DNA of 64,000 bases from Clostridium tertium (GTDB lineage: Bacteria > Bacillota > Clostridia > Clostridiales > Clostridiaceae), in assembly GCF_017873245.1 (NCBI RefSeq), contig NZ_JAGGJY010000003.1, positions 1-64,000 of the forward strand, written 5' to 3'. Under the pieces are notes generated by a model. That model saw nothing but the letters and a program-made list of their open reading frames with translations. It had not been told where the DNA came from and searched no databases. Of this stretch, positions 29,347 to 38,677 are shown in pieces. A program made the position numbers and the translations under genes. Each line of letters begins with the position of its first letter. Position 1 is the first letter of the stretch.

Positions 29347-29406
29347 AAGGGGCTGTCGCAGAAAGCAGTTTAATGTAAATTGTAGAATTGTGCGACAGCT
29401 CCTTTT
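29345..29406 (+). terminator. Long stem-loop directly before the RluA-type gene
   Basis: AAAAGGGGCTGTCGCA (29345-29360) pairs with TGCGACAGCTCCTTTT (29391-29406), 16 bp with a single wobble and a 30-base loop. It overlaps the LCP stop codon and ends four bases before AGGAGG of the next gene. It may terminate LCP transcription or act as an attenuator. Confidence 0.7.
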
Positions 29407-29420
29407 TACTAGGAGGAAAA

Positions 29421-30317
29421 ATGAGCACTATAAAAAGAATTGTTTCAAAAGAACACGAAGGAAGAAAAATTAGAGAATTTTTAAAAGAGGAACTAGGATT
29501 ATCTTCTAGGTTAATTAGAAGTGCTTCAATAGATAAAAGAATTTTTGTAGATAATAAAGCTGTAAAAATGAATTATGTGCTAAAAAGCAGTGAAGAGGTA
29601 CTAATTGACTTAGTAAAAGAAGAAACTCAAAATATAGATCCTGAAAATATACCAATAGATATTGTATATGAAGATGAAGATATAATAGTTGTCAATAAAG
29701 GACCTAATATGGTAGTTCATCCAACTAAAAGATATCAAAGTGGTACATTAGCTAATGCTTTAATGTACTATTTTAAGGAAAGTAACCAAAAGTGCATTGT
29801 TAGGCTAGTAAGTAGGTTAGATATGGATACATCTGGGCTTATTATTATAGCTAAAAATCAATATGCACATATGGAATTATCTAAAGAAATGACTTTAAAT
29901 AATGTTGAAAAAAGATATCTTGCAGTTGTACATGGACATATGGAAAATGATGAAGGAACTATAGATTTACCAATATATAGACCAGAAGAAGAAGGCACTA
30001 TAAGAAGAGTTGTAGATGAAAGAGGACAAAGAAGTATAACTCATTATAAGATTATAGAGAGATTTAAGGATTCAGATTTAGTTGAATGCTTATTAGAAAC
30101 AGGAAGAACACATCAAATAAGAGTTCATTTAAGCTCATTAGGACATCCTATTTGGGGGGATACTTTATATGGTTATGAAGAAGATGGGGAAATTATAAGT
30201 AGGCAAGCCCTTCATGCCTATGGATTAGATTTTAAATCTCCAAGAACTAAAAAGGAATTAAGCCTTAGAGCAAGAGTGCCTGATGATATAGCAAAGCTTG
30301 TAGAATATTTAAAGTAG
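29421..30317 (+). CDS. RluA-family 23S rRNA pseudouridine synthase
   Basis: 298 residues. N-terminal S4 domain (about 10-75), then the catalytic domain with VVHPTKRYQSGTLANAL and the active-site Asp in RLVSRLDMDTSGLIII, and LETGRTHQIRVHL. RluD/RluC-type enzymes make several pseudouridines in 23S rRNA. ATG 29421 follows AGGAGG; longer readings would include the preceding hairpin. Confidence 0.92.
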   Translation: MSTIKRIVSKEHEGRKIREFLKEELGLSSRLIRSASIDKRIFVDNKAVKMNYVLKSSEEVLIDLVKEETQNIDPENIPIDIVYEDEDIIVVNKGPNMVVHPTKRYQSGTLANALMYYFKESNQKCIVRLVSRLDMDTSGLIIIAKNQYAHMELSKEMTLNNVEKRYLAVVHGHMENDEGTIDLPIYRPEEEGTIRRVVDERGQRSITHYKIIERFKDSDLVECLLETGRTHQIRVHLSSLGHPIWGDTLYGYEEDGEIISRQALHAYGLDFKSPRTKKELSLRARVPDDIAKLVEYLK

Positions 30318-30325
30318 TATATAAA

Positions 30326-30366
30326 TGTAGTTACTTTTTGAAAAATTAAAGTAACTACAATTTACT
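30326..30366 (+). terminator. Terminator of the RluA-type gene
   Basis: TGTAGTTACTTT/AAAGTAACTACA, 12-bp stem. A degenerate second copy (ATGTAGTTATTT ... AAAGTAACTATA) follows at about 30390-30433. Confidence 0.65.
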
Positions 30367-30444
30367 TTTGAAGTTATATTAATTATAAAAATGTAGTTAT
30401 TTATTTTTATATAAAAGTAACTATATTTTATTTAATATGAAAAG

Positions 30445-30493
30445 AAAAGTGTGTTGTAAAATGATTTATAAAATCATTTTACAACACACTTTT
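30445..30493. terminator. 23-bp perfect hairpin between convergent genes
   Basis: AAAAGTGTGTTGTAAAATGATTT (given as positions 30445-30467) is exactly complementary to 30471-30493, with a 3-base loop. With A and T flanks it can terminate both the RluA-type gene (+) and dacF (-). Confidence 0.85.
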
Positions 30494-30512
30494 TATTACT
30501 ATAAATTTTAGA

Positions 30513-31781
30513 TTATTTAAATCTAGGCCTTCTTCTCCTAATATTTTTTCTTCTCATAGATAAAATTAAGTATTTAATAAGAATTACTAAGATAATTATT
30601 ACAACCACAGCTATAACAATAAATTTAGGTGTAGTTACTAGAGTTGAAAACTTTTCTTTTATCTTAATTTGACTATTATACTCTCTGTTAGCTCCACTAA
30701 CTAAATCTAAGGCTGATATAGTTTCTTTATTAGCATTTATCTTAGCTTTAAAGAGAACATCACCTTTATTTATATTTTTTTTACTTATATCTTTCTTTTG
30801 ATAATCCACAGTATATGATGGTATTCCTTCCGTTTTAGACTTAGTATAGTATAAGTCATCTTTAGCAAGTAAAGGAATTGAGATATCATCATTAATTTTA
30901 TATGTATCAAGCACATCATTTTTATTTATAAGTTTTATAGTTTCAAAATTATCAAAGCCATAATCGAACAATGGACCTATATTTGTATAGAAGTTGTCCT
31001 TATCAGTAGCATTTAGTAAAGCTACTACTAAAAATTGCTCATCTTTCATAGCGGTAGCAGTATATGTGTGATTTGCTTCCGGAGTATATCCATTTTTACC
31101 AATATAGGCATATTGGTAATAGTAAGGAGTATATTCATTAAATAGTTGATTTCTATTTGTAGCCCATTTTTCACTACCATCTGAAAATGGATGATTTACA
31201 TATTTGTGAGATTCGGTTTGTGCAATTCTCACAAGGTCTTCATTTTGATAAGCAGCTCTCATTATAAGAGCTAAATCGTAAGCTGTAGTAACGTGACCAT
31301 CTTCATGTAAACCACTAGGATTTTTAAAGGTTGTATCTAATGCACCTAGTTCCTTGGCTTTAGCATTCATAAGCTTTGCAAATTCTTCATTAGATCCAGA
31401 AACATGTTCAGCTAATGCTTCAGCACAATCATTACCAGATTCTAATAAAAGACCAAGCATAAGTTCTTCAACAGTATAAACTTCCCCCTTAGCTATACCA
31501 ATTGCAGAGCCATCTACTAAAGTTGGTTTTTCATTAATAGTAACTTTGTCAGTTAACTTTGTATTTTCTAGAACAACCAATGCAGTCATTACCTTTGTTG
31601 TTGAGGCAGGCTCATATTGAGTATGCTCATTTTTGGAATAAATAACTTTACCTGTTCTTCCATCCATTAGTACTGCACTTTCAGAATATACCGTAGGTAA
31701 TTCAGTAGCTTTTACGTTGATAGTAAAAACACTGCATATAAAAGCAGTAAATAGGAAGATTCTTCTCATAAATTTTTTCAT
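30513..31781 (-). CDS. dacF: D-alanyl-D-alanine carboxypeptidase (PBP5/DacF family, S11)
   Basis: 422 residues. Signal peptide (about 1-25, ending VKA-TEL), then SxxK in EPASTTKVMTA, SxN in ESGNDCAEAL, and the third box as KNG (IGKNGYTPEANHTYTAT) where KTG is usual. A PBP5_C-like domain (about 290-365) is followed by a membrane helix (about 385-408) and a very basic tail (RRKNIRRRRPRFK). It trims the last D-Ala from peptidoglycan stem peptides at the cell surface. Whether KNG lowers activity is not known to me. Monocistronic on the minus strand. Confidence 0.9.
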   Translation of the reverse strand: MKKFMRRIFLFTAFICSVFTINVKATELPTVYSESAVLMDGRTGKVIYSKNEHTQYEPASTTKVMTALVVLENTKLTDKVTINEKPTLVDGSAIGIAKGEVYTVEELMLGLLLESGNDCAEALAEHVSGSNEEFAKLMNAKAKELGALDTTFKNPSGLHEDGHVTTAYDLALIMRAAYQNEDLVRIAQTESHKYVNHPFSDGSEKWATNRNQLFNEYTPYYYQYAYIGKNGYTPEANHTYTATAMKDEQFLVVALLNATDKDNFYTNIGPLFDYGFDNFETIKLINKNDVLDTYKINDDISIPLLAKDDLYYTKSKTEGIPSYTVDYQKKDISKKNINKGDVLFKAKINANKETISALDLVSGANREYNSQIKIKEKFSTLVTTPKFIVIAVVVIIILVILIKYLILSMRRKNIRRRRPRFK

Positions 31782-31938
31782 ATTAATTCTCCCACAATAA
31801 ACTTTTTACATATAGACAAAAATATTTTATCAGAAATAAGGATATCATTCTATATTTTATAAATATTTAAATAAAATTAGTTAAATTTTTAATAAAAAGT
31901 TAATAATTAAAATAAGATTTATCAATTAGAGGTGATTT

Positions 31939-32613
31939 ATGGATAAAAGAATAGAAAAATTTATGACTAAACGAAATATAGTATTGATTATGTTAGTTTT
32001 CTTATGTGTAATAACATCATTTATCTTATACGGAAAGAATAAATCAAAGGTGTTTAAGGATGAGTATATGAAAAATATATTTGTAGAGGAAGAAGCTCCT
32101 GATGATAATAGTGTGGAAGTTAATGCAGAGCCTATTAAAGAGGTAAAAGGAGAAAATCAACTAACAAAAGGCACTAAAATGATAGTTGTTGAGATAAAAG
32201 GAGAAGTTGCTAATCCAGATGTTTATGAAATAAGTGAAGGAAGTATAATTAGAGATTTAATAACTAAAGCAGGAGGATTAACCAATGAAGCTAATATAGA
32301 TAAAATAAATAGAGCAGATAAATTAAGAGATAATCAACTTATAGTTATACCAAATAAGAATGAATTATCAAATGCAAATACTAATATAAATGTTAGCAAA
32401 GAAGGGAATACCGCAGAAGATGGAATCATTAATATTAACACTGCAAGTCTAGAAGAACTTCAAAAAATAAATGGAGTAGGAGAAGTTAAAGCAAAAAGTA
32501 TAATTAATTACAGAGAAAAAAATGGAGGATTTAAATCGATAGATGAAATGAAAAATATAGAAGGAATAGGTGATAAAACTTTTGAAAAGATGAAAGACCA
32601 AATAACAATATGA
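31939..32613 (+). CDS. comEA: ComEA-like helix-hairpin-helix DNA-binding membrane protein
   Basis: 224 residues. Membrane helix near the N-terminus (about 13-31), a SLBB domain (about 82-135, VVEIKGEVANPDVYEI), and a C-terminal double helix-hairpin-helix (about 160-224, ININTASLEELQKINGVGEVKAKSIINYR). The architecture is that of ComEA, the surface DNA receptor of competence. No comEB or comEC follows here, so a complete uptake operon is not shown. AGAGGTGAT site. Confidence 0.88.
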   Translation: MDKRIEKFMTKRNIVLIMLVFLCVITSFILYGKNKSKVFKDEYMKNIFVEEEAPDDNSVEVNAEPIKEVKGENQLTKGTKMIVVEIKGEVANPDVYEISEGSIIRDLITKAGGLTNEANIDKINRADKLRDNQLIVIPNKNELSNANTNINVSKEGNTAEDGIININTASLEELQKINGVGEVKAKSIINYREKNGGFKSIDEMKNIEGIGDKTFEKMKDQITI

Positions 32614-32704
32614 TATCAAAAATTTTGAAATCTATTATATTATAGATATAGTATTTATGATAAAATGAATCATATACTATCTGATTTAAAGGGGGGAATG
32701 GGAT

Positions 32705-32920
32705 ATGGATTTAGTTTTAAACACATTTATGAACTTAGGATTAAGCTTGTTATTTGGGGCAGTTGGGATATTGGTGTTAGTCATTGGATATAAAATATTT
32801 GACGCTATAATACCAGCTGATTTTAATAAAGAGTTAGAAAAGGGGAACATAGCAGTGGCCATATTTTTAGCTGGAGCTTTAATTGGAATAGCAATAATAG
32901 TATCGCAAGTTGTAAAATAG
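32705..32920 (+). CDS. Small DUF350-type membrane protein
   Basis: 71 residues with two membrane helices (about 10-30 and 48-68). The pattern IGYKIFDAIIPADFNKELEKGNIAVAIFLAGALIGIAIIV is typical of DUF350 proteins, usually two copies in longer family members; this is a single unit. Function unknown. Strong AAAGGGGGG site. Its own terminator follows. Confidence 0.82.
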   Translation: MDLVLNTFMNLGLSLLFGAVGILVLVIGYKIFDAIIPADFNKELEKGNIAVAIFLAGALIGIAIIVSQVVK

Positions 32921-32932
32921 GTTAGTGTATAG

Positions 32933-32970
32933 ATGGGTGAGGAGTATCAACTCTTTGCCCATTTGTTATT
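32933..32970 (+). terminator. Terminator of the DUF350 gene
   Basis: ATGGGTGAGGAGT pairs with ACTCTTTGCCCAT using three wobble pairs, four-base loop, then TTGTTATT. Confidence 0.6.
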
Positions 32971-33021
32971 ATGACAGTTATGTGACAGAGTCTTTTAAAT
33001 TGGAATCTTTAATGTTATAAT
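32971..33021 (+). promoter_or_regulatory. Promoter and direct repeats before a lipoprotein gene
   Basis: Extended -10 TGTTATAAT ends at 33021. Upstream, TGACAG occurs twice, 11 bases apart (about 32972 and 32983), in the repeat TTATGACAG/TTATGTGACAG. An 11-base direct repeat is the usual site form of OmpR/PhoB-type response regulators. The regulator is unknown. Confidence 0.4.
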
Positions 33022-33080
33022 AAATTGAATTTAGGAAACTATAAATACAGAAGATTAGAAAAATCCTAGGGGGGATTATT

Positions 33081-33752
33081 ATGATAAGAAAATTTTTAAT
33101 GATGTTAATTAGCGGAATAATGGTTACATCACTAGTAGCTTGTAGTGGAAATTCAAATGATAAGGAAGCAAAAACAGCTCAAGAGCCACCTAAAGTTGAA
33201 GAAAAGAAGTTTATAGGCGAAGGCGTATGGGCAGAAGACTATACAAAAGATCAAGTAACTATTTTAAATGATGAAATAAGTGCAAGAATAGAAGAATCAG
33301 CTACTTTTTATGATTTAGAATATTCTAAAGAAGAAAAAGTTACAGAAGAAAATGGAGAAACTATAAACGATAACCATATATATATAGACAATTTAAATCC
33401 TGAACCAAACAGAATGGAAAGCATGTATTATGGATTTAAGATGTATGGTGCAGATATGTCTAGTGGAAGCTTAAATTTAAAGATAGGATTTAAGTTAGAT
33501 CTAGAACAAATAAAAACTGAAGAGAAGTTTAATATTGAAGAAACATCTATAGCAAAGTTTTCAGAAGCTATGACAAATAATCCAGAAAGAGATTACTCAG
33601 ATTTAAATAGTAAAATAGAAGATATAGTCATAAATCAAAATAGCAATGGAACTATAGAAACAAATGTTAATGGATTAGTAGAAACAATAACAATAAAAGA
33701 CGATTTCTTATTATACAAATTAGATTCAAAAAACTATGATTTTAAAAAATAG
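33081..33752 (+). CDS. Putative lipoprotein of unknown function
   Basis: 223 residues. Signal peptide with lipobox LVAC (Cys21), then a Lys/Glu-rich linker and a soluble domain of about 180 residues with no motif I recognise. Predicted to sit on the outer face of the membrane. AGGGGGGAT gives a strong start. A dedicated promoter with possible direct-repeat operator precedes it, and the RDD-like gene follows after 36 bases, perhaps on the same transcript. Confidence 0.8.
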   Translation: MIRKFLMMLISGIMVTSLVACSGNSNDKEAKTAQEPPKVEEKKFIGEGVWAEDYTKDQVTILNDEISARIEESATFYDLEYSKEEKVTEENGETINDNHIYIDNLNPEPNRMESMYYGFKMYGADMSSGSLNLKIGFKLDLEQIKTEEKFNIEETSIAKFSEAMTNNPERDYSDLNSKIEDIVINQNSNGTIETNVNGLVETITIKDDFLLYKLDSKNYDFKK

Positions 33753-33788
33753 TACATACTTTAATTTTTAATTTAGGAGGATATAAAA

Positions 33789-34184
33789 TTGGTAGATAGA
33801 GAAGACGCAGGAATGGATAATGGAGAAGAAGTGGTTAATAATGAAGTAATTAATAATGATGAAGTAAACAATGAAGAATTAAATAAAGATATTGAAGTTA
33901 CAGAGGAAGATAATGCTATTAATGGAGAAGTAAAAGAAGATGGAAAGGCAGTTAAGTTTATAAAGAGACTTTTAGCTGCAACTATAGATCAAATAGTAGC
34001 TATAGCATTTGCTTTACTTTTATTATTAATTTTTGACTTTTTATTAAAATTTGTAGGCTTTTATATTGCACAAAGACAACCGATGTTCTTAGTAATATAT
34101 GTGATAACTAATATTCTATATAGTACAATTTGTGAATCAACAAAGCTTGGAAGAACTATAGGAAAAAAGACAATGTTAAAATAA
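33789..34184 (+). CDS. RDD-like small membrane protein
   Basis: 131 residues. An acidic, Asn/Glu-rich N-terminal half (1-55) is followed by KFIKRLLAATIDQIVAIAFALLLLL, an RDD-type first helix with the Asp in ATIDQ, and a second helix (about 92-112) ending STKLGRTIGKKTM, the RDD GKxxxG-like motif. Two helices only, a short form of the family. TTG start at 33789 behind AGGAGG. Role unknown. Confidence 0.72.
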   Translation: MVDREDAGMDNGEEVVNNEVINNDEVNNEELNKDIEVTEEDNAINGEVKEDGKAVKFIKRLLAATIDQIVAIAFALLLLLIFDFLLKFVGFYIAQRQPMFLVIYVITNILYSTICESTKLGRTIGKKTMLK

Positions 34185-34203
34185 ACATTAATTAGGAGAT
34201 AGC

Positions 34204-35565
34204 ATGAGAAAAGGAAGTACAGTACAAGTTAAAATAGATAAAACAGAATTTCCATCAGTTGGAGTTGGCACTTTAGAAGGAAAAAAGATATATGTAAAAG
34301 GTGCCTTTCCAGATCAAGTGGTAAGTGGTAGAGTAAAGAAGAAGAGAGAAGGATTTGCAGAGTTAAAGCTTTTATCAGTAGATGAAAGAGCAGATTATGA
34401 AATAGAAGCACCTTGTGAATACTTTGGAGTTTGTGGTGGTTGTACATCACAAAACTTAACTTATGATAAGCAATTAGATTTACTGAGTGAAGAGGTTAAG
34501 GCATTGTTTAAAGAGGCTGATATACCTATGGGAGAGTATTTAGGCGTTGTAGGTAGCAAAGAACAATGGGAGTACAGAAATAAAATGGAATTTACCTTTG
34601 GAGATTTTGAAAAAGGTGGAGAATTAACTTTAGGCATGCATATGAAGGGAAAATCTTTTGGGATTATAACTGTTGATAAATGTTTAATAGTTGATGAAGA
34701 TTTTAAAACTGTAATAAGAGAAACTGTTAATTATTTTAAGGATAAGGAATTACCTTATTATAGAGTTATGAAAAGAGAAGGCTACTTAAGACACTTAGTT
34801 ATAAGAAAAGCAATAAATACTGGTGAATTAATGGTTAATATAGTTACTACAACACAAATAAATTTTGATTTATCAGAGTATGTAGATTTATTAAAATCAC
34901 AAACTTATAAAGGAAAATTAGTATCTATATTACATACTGAAAATAATTCTTTTTCAGATGCTGTAATACCAGAAAAGGTGAATTTATTATTTGGCAAAGA
35001 TTATATAACAGAAAATTTATTAGGTTTACAATTTAAAATATCACCATTTTCATTCTTCCAAACTAATACTAAGGGAGCTGAAAGCCTTTATAGTATAGTT
35101 AGAGATTTTATGGGAGAATCAAATGATAAGGTTGTATTTGACCTTTACTGTGGTACAGGAACTATAGGTCAAATTGCAGCATCAAATGCTAAAAAGGTGG
35201 TTGGAATAGAACTTATAGAAGAAGCTGTAGAAGCAGCAAAAGAAAATGCAAAATTAAATAATTTAAATAACTGTGAATTCCTAGCAGGTGATGTTGCAGA
35301 AATAATAAAAACTGTTAAAGATAAACCAGATATTATAATTCTAGACCCACCAAGAAGTGGAGTGCATCCCAAAGCATTAGAATACGTAATTAAATTCAAT
35401 GCAAAGGAAATAATTTATGTATCATGCAACCCTAAAACTTTAGTAGAAAACCTAAGGGATTTAATAGGAGCTGGATACAAAGTTGTTCAAAGTACAGTTA
35501 AGGATATGTTCCCAAATACGCCTCATGCGGAAGTGGTTGTTAAACTTGTATTGAAGGATAGGTAG
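34204..35565 (+). CDS. rlmD: 23S rRNA (uracil-C5)-methyltransferase, RlmD/RumA family
   Basis: 453 residues. N-terminal TRAM domain (about 1-58), Fe-S cluster cysteines in [18 protein letters not shown]-binding [16 protein letters not shown], and the catalytic motif SCNPKTL with the nucleophilic Cys. It puts a methyl group on C5 of U1939 or U747 type uridines; Firmicute members (RlmCD) may do both. GGAG site before ATG. Apparently the last gene of a short run starting at the lipoprotein. Confidence 0.93.
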   Translation: MRKGSTVQVKIDKTEFPSVGVGTLEGKKIYVKGAFPDQVVSGRVKKKREGFAELKLLSVDERADYEIEAPCEYFGVCGGCTSQNLTYDKQLDLLSEEVKALFKEADIPMGEYLGVVGSKEQWEYRNKMEFTFGDFEKGGELTLGMHMKGKSFGIITVDKCLIVDEDFKTVIRETVNYFKDKELPYYRVMKREGYLRHLVIRKAINTGELMVNIVTTTQINFDLSEYVDLLKSQTYKGKLVSILHTENNSFSDAVIPEKVNLLFGKDYITENLLGLQFKISPFSFFQTNTKGAESLYSIVRDFMGESNDKVVFDLYCGTGTIGQIAASNAKKVVGIELIEEAVEAAKENAKLNNLNNCEFLAGDVAEIIKTVKDKPDIIILDPPRSGVHPKALEYVIKFNAKEIIYVSCNPKTLVENLRDLIGAGYKVVQSTVKDMFPNTPHAEVVVKLVLKDR

Positions 35566-35873
35566 TGAACACTTAACGAAGGAATGTATAAACTTAATAT
35601 GAAGTCTATCTAAATGTAGTACAACAAAATAATATATTTCTTAGTAAAATCAAAATAAAACTATGAGTTTATTAAGAAGGTTTAAATTATAGAGATTTAT
35701 AGAGTCATATTTTAGTGTGATTATAAATAGTTTATTATTTAGTGACTATATTAAAAGAACCTTGAGAAATCAAGGTTCTTTTCTAGCAAAAAAGTAACAT
35801 TTTATATAAATATTAGAGAAGAGTTTATTTACTTTACGGATTAAGAATAAATTATACTAAGGGTGAGAAAAAA
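35566..35873. other. Intergenic region after rlmD
   Basis: About 300 bases without a gene. The only clear structure is the terminator at 35753-35785. I see no promoter pair that I would trust in front of the methyltransferase gene. Confidence 0.4.
35753..35785 (+). terminator. Rho-independent terminator
   Basis: Perfect 13-bp stem AAAAGAACCTTGA/TCAAGGTTCTTTT with a GAAA loop. Lies 190 bases after the rlmD stop. Confidence 0.85.
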
Positions 35874-36650
35874 ATGACAGTGGAATTAGAAAAACATTAT
35901 AATAAATTTTGTGAAGATAAAAGATTAACAAGAAGACATGGACAAGTTGAATACATAACTTCTATGAAATATATACATGAATATTTAAAAGGAAATAAAA
36001 ACTTGAAAATATTAGATGTTGGTGCAGGCACAGGAAGATATTCAGTAGCTTTAGCTAATGAAGGATATGATGTTACAGCAGTTGAACTTGTGAAACATAA
36101 TTTAGGAGTTTTAAAATCAAAGGGAAGTACAGTAAAAGCATTTCAAGGAACAGCCTTAAATTTATCTAGATTTGAAGATAATACATTTGATATGACATTG
36201 GTTTTTGGACCAATGTACCATCTATATACATTTGAGGATAAGGTAAGGGCTTTAGAAGAAGCAAAGAGAGTTACTAAAGTTGGAGGAAATATATTAGTTG
36301 CCTATTGCATGAATGAATATAGTGTAATAACATATGGATTTAAAGAAAATAATATAAAAGAATGCATTGAAAATGAAAAGCTTGATAAAAACTTTCACGT
36401 TAGATCAAATCCGGAAGACCTATATGATTATGTAAGGATTGAAGATATTAATAAAATAAATGAATCAGCTGGAGTAAAAAGAATAAAAATAATTTCAGCA
36501 GATGGACCAGCTAATTATATGAGAGCAACTTTAAATGCTATGGATGAAGAAACCTTTAAAACTTTTATTGATTATCATTTGTCTACATGTGAAAGACAAG
36601 AGTTAGTAGGGGCCGGGGCTCATACATTAGATATTTTGAACAAAAATTGA
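35874..36650 (+). CDS. Class I SAM-dependent methyltransferase
   Basis: 258 residues. Motif I ILDVGAGTGRYSVALANEGYDVTAVEL binds S-adenosylmethionine; FDMTLVFGPMYHLYTFEDKVRALEEAKRVTKVGG fits motifs II and III of small-molecule methyltransferases. Substrate unknown. Alone on its transcript, in the accessory-looking stretch from 35.6 to 39.7 kb with wide spacers. Confidence 0.87.
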   Translation: MTVELEKHYNKFCEDKRLTRRHGQVEYITSMKYIHEYLKGNKNLKILDVGAGTGRYSVALANEGYDVTAVELVKHNLGVLKSKGSTVKAFQGTALNLSRFEDNTFDMTLVFGPMYHLYTFEDKVRALEEAKRVTKVGGNILVAYCMNEYSVITYGFKENNIKECIENEKLDKNFHVRSNPEDLYDYVRIEDINKINESAGVKRIKIISADGPANYMRATLNAMDEETFKTFIDYHLSTCERQELVGAGAHTLDILNKN

Positions 36651-37077
36651 TTTAAACATTATATATTAATATTTATAGCATCACTTATAGTAAGTAATAT
36701 ATTTACTGGATTACTAAGTAAGTTTTTGATATTTGTTTCATGGAATGTTTTATGAATATTTTTATAATGAAAAGATTTATATATAAAACTATATAAGCAT
36801 TATTTGAAATATACCTAGACAAATATATGTAATCTAAGTGAACATAAGTATTTAAGTCATAGGTATAAAATAGTTTAAATTGTTATTGTAATTTATAGAA
36901 GAATAATATTAAAAAATTTACATGATAAAAAGATCTAGAAGTAATAAAATGTTCTTTATTTTGTAGCAATATATGCACATAATATGAAATAATAAACAAT
37001 ATATTGGATATATAATTATTGCTAGTAGATACTTTGGTAAATATTTAAAAAAGAAATTAAGGAAGGGAATAGAATTT
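36651..37077. other. 427-base gene-free stretch
   Basis: A+T-rich, without a convincing ORF, terminator, promoter pair or structured RNA by eye. It may be the remains of a lost gene. Confidence 0.4.
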
Positions 37078-37545
37078 ATGAGAACCTTGATTATTTATTG
37101 TTCTGACTATAAAAATAATACACAGAAAGTTGCGAGTAAATTTAATGAAGAAATTGATTGCGATTTAATAAATGTAAAAGATGCTATAGATATTAATTTA
37201 GAAAACTACGATTTAATTGGATTTGGTTCTGGAGTTTACATGGAGAACTTATCACCTAAGTTGTTTAAATTAATTGAAAGGCTAAATTTAACAAGAAAAA
37301 ATGTCTTTGTATTTTCAACTAGTGGCATTGGAATGAAGTTTTATAATAATAAGTTAATTAAGGCATTAACTTCAAAAGGAGCAATAAACAAAGGGAGTTT
37401 CGCATGTAAAGGTAGCTTTATAGCAAAGGAATTTTCTAATAGTAAGGTTTTCGATATTATGGGAAAACTGGCAGAGGGACATCCGAATGATAAGGACTTT
37501 AAAAAAGCAGAAGTGTTTATTAGGAAAATAATTGATATATTTTAG
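37078..37545 (+). CDS. Flavodoxin-domain protein
   Basis: 155 residues. FMN-binding loop near the N-terminus (IIYCSDYKNNTQKVASKF, a variant of the TxTGNT phosphate loop), IGFGSGVYMENLSPKLFKLIERL, and VFVFSTSGIG. The shape fits the flavodoxin_5 group (HemG-like). Probably a small redox carrier. Alone on its transcript. Confidence 0.83.
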   Translation: MRTLIIYCSDYKNNTQKVASKFNEEIDCDLINVKDAIDINLENYDLIGFGSGVYMENLSPKLFKLIERLNLTRKNVFVFSTSGIGMKFYNNKLIKALTSKGAINKGSFACKGSFIAKEFSNSKVFDIMGKLAEGHPNDKDFKKAEVFIRKIIDIF

Positions 37546-37694
37546 TTTTATTATATAAAATTTTAAAGCTATTGAATAATGGATAGTTTTTAATTTTTAC
37601 ATACAGAAATATAGTTGAAGCACAAAAGAATTAAATCTGAATCTATTTTTGATACAGAGTGCAAATTAAAATATATAAAATGAGAGGTAAAAGT

Positions 37695-38087
37695 ATGGAA
37701 GGGAAGAAATCCACATTTAAATCAATTGATGAATATATATTACAGTTTCCTAGTGAAATTCAACAAATATTAGAAAAAATAAGAAGAGTTATTAAGGAGT
37801 CAGCTCCTAATGCGGTAGAAAAGATAAGCTATCAAATGCCTACATTTTATCTTCATGGAAATCTTGTTCACTTTGCAGCTTTTAAGAGTCATATAGGATT
37901 TTATCCAGATCCTAGTGGGATAGAAGCTTTTAAAGAAGAGTTATCTAAGTATAAGGGTGCAAAAGGGTCAGTTCAATTTCCAATAGGAGAGCCATTACCT
38001 TATGGATTAATAAGTAGGATAGTAGAATTTAGAGTTCATGAAAATATAAAGAGAGCAGAAAATAAAAAACATAATATTAGAAATTGA
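37695..38087 (+). CDS. DUF1801 (YdhG/frataxin-like fold) protein
   Basis: 130 residues. DUF1801 pattern: FKSIDEYILQFPSEIQQILEKIRRVIKESAPNAVEKISYQMPTF, then HFAAFKSHIGFYP and KGSVQFPIGEPLP. The fold is shared with the frataxin-like iron chaperone YdhG of B. subtilis; function here is not shown. ATG 37695 follows GAGAGG; the upstream in-frame ATGs have no ribosome binding site. Confidence 0.82.
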   Translation: MEGKKSTFKSIDEYILQFPSEIQQILEKIRRVIKESAPNAVEKISYQMPTFYLHGNLVHFAAFKSHIGFYPDPSGIEAFKEELSKYKGAKGSVQFPIGEPLPYGLISRIVEFRVHENIKRAENKKHNIRN

Positions 38088-38112
38088 AAATGGACAGTGT
38101 TACATAAAGGTA

Positions 38113-38153
38113 AAGGAGGGGAATATGTATATAAAAGCAAGTTTTTCCTCCTT
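38113..38153. terminator. Stem-loop between convergent genes
   Basis: AAGGAGG/CCTCCTT arms 27 bases apart, with T-rich and A-rich flanks, between the DUF1801 (+) and oxidase (-) genes. Confidence 0.45.
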
Positions 38154-38194
38154 ATTTTAGTTATAATTATTTGAATAAAATTATAAGAGAGTTC

Positions 38195-38623
38195 TTAGAA
38201 AGTTACCTTGCCGCCTTTGCCGAGATCTAAAATTACATCAGCTTCATTAAAGCTAATCTCATAAACATCTAATATATAGCCAGCTTTCTCTATTATCTCT
38301 TTATAACTTGGTAGCTTTTTTATGAATCCATTCTTTAAATCATATATTGTTAAATCACTTTTTTTAACTATAGCATTTTTCACTCGGACATGTTCACTAC
38401 TTTCATTAGAAACAGGTATTGTTGTAAATGCTACTATATTATTTTGTAAAAGGTCTAATGTCTTTGAAGAACCTCTAAATGATGCAAAATAGACAATTTT
38501 TTTGTTTTGAGGATTATTATAAAAATTTACGACTCTAACATTGGGTATATTATCTACAGTAGTGGCTAAGGAAATTCTATTTGTTTCATTCATTACTCTA
38601 TTAAACTCTTGTATTAAGTCCAT
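38195..38623 (-). CDS. Pyridoxamine 5'-phosphate oxidase family (FMN-binding split barrel) protein
   Basis: 142 residues from the most likely ATG (38623). Small split-barrel protein: MNETNRISLATTVDNIPNVRVVNF, FASFRGSSKTLDLLQNNIVAF and a C-terminal GKGGKVTF. Such proteins bind FMN or F420 and reduce diverse compounds; true vitamin B6 synthesis is unlikely for so short a member. An upstream ATG at 38674 would add 17 residues, but it would leave almost no leader behind the predicted promoter. Divergent from the broken WYL regulator gene, which probably controlled it. Confidence 0.8.
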   Translation of the reverse strand: MDLIQEFNRVMNETNRISLATTVDNIPNVRVVNFYNNPQNKKIVYFASFRGSSKTLDLLQNNIVAFTTIPVSNESSEHVRVKNAIVKKSDLTIYDLKNGFIKKLPSYKEIIEKAGYILDVYEISFNEADVILDLGKGGKVTF

Positions 38624-38677
38624 TTTAATTCTCTTTTTGTAAACTATTTTTATTATTAGTATTTTGTTCAGCATAGA

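Noticed and set aside
28003..30317. rsfS expected after the LCP gene
   Set aside because: No RsfS-like frame is found here. It may be elsewhere in the genome, so its absence from this spot is not treated as a finding.
38123..38158. Tiny open frame behind AAAGGAGGGG
   Set aside because: Only 11 codons, lying inside a hairpin between convergent genes; the Shine-Dalgarno-like bases are part of the stem.
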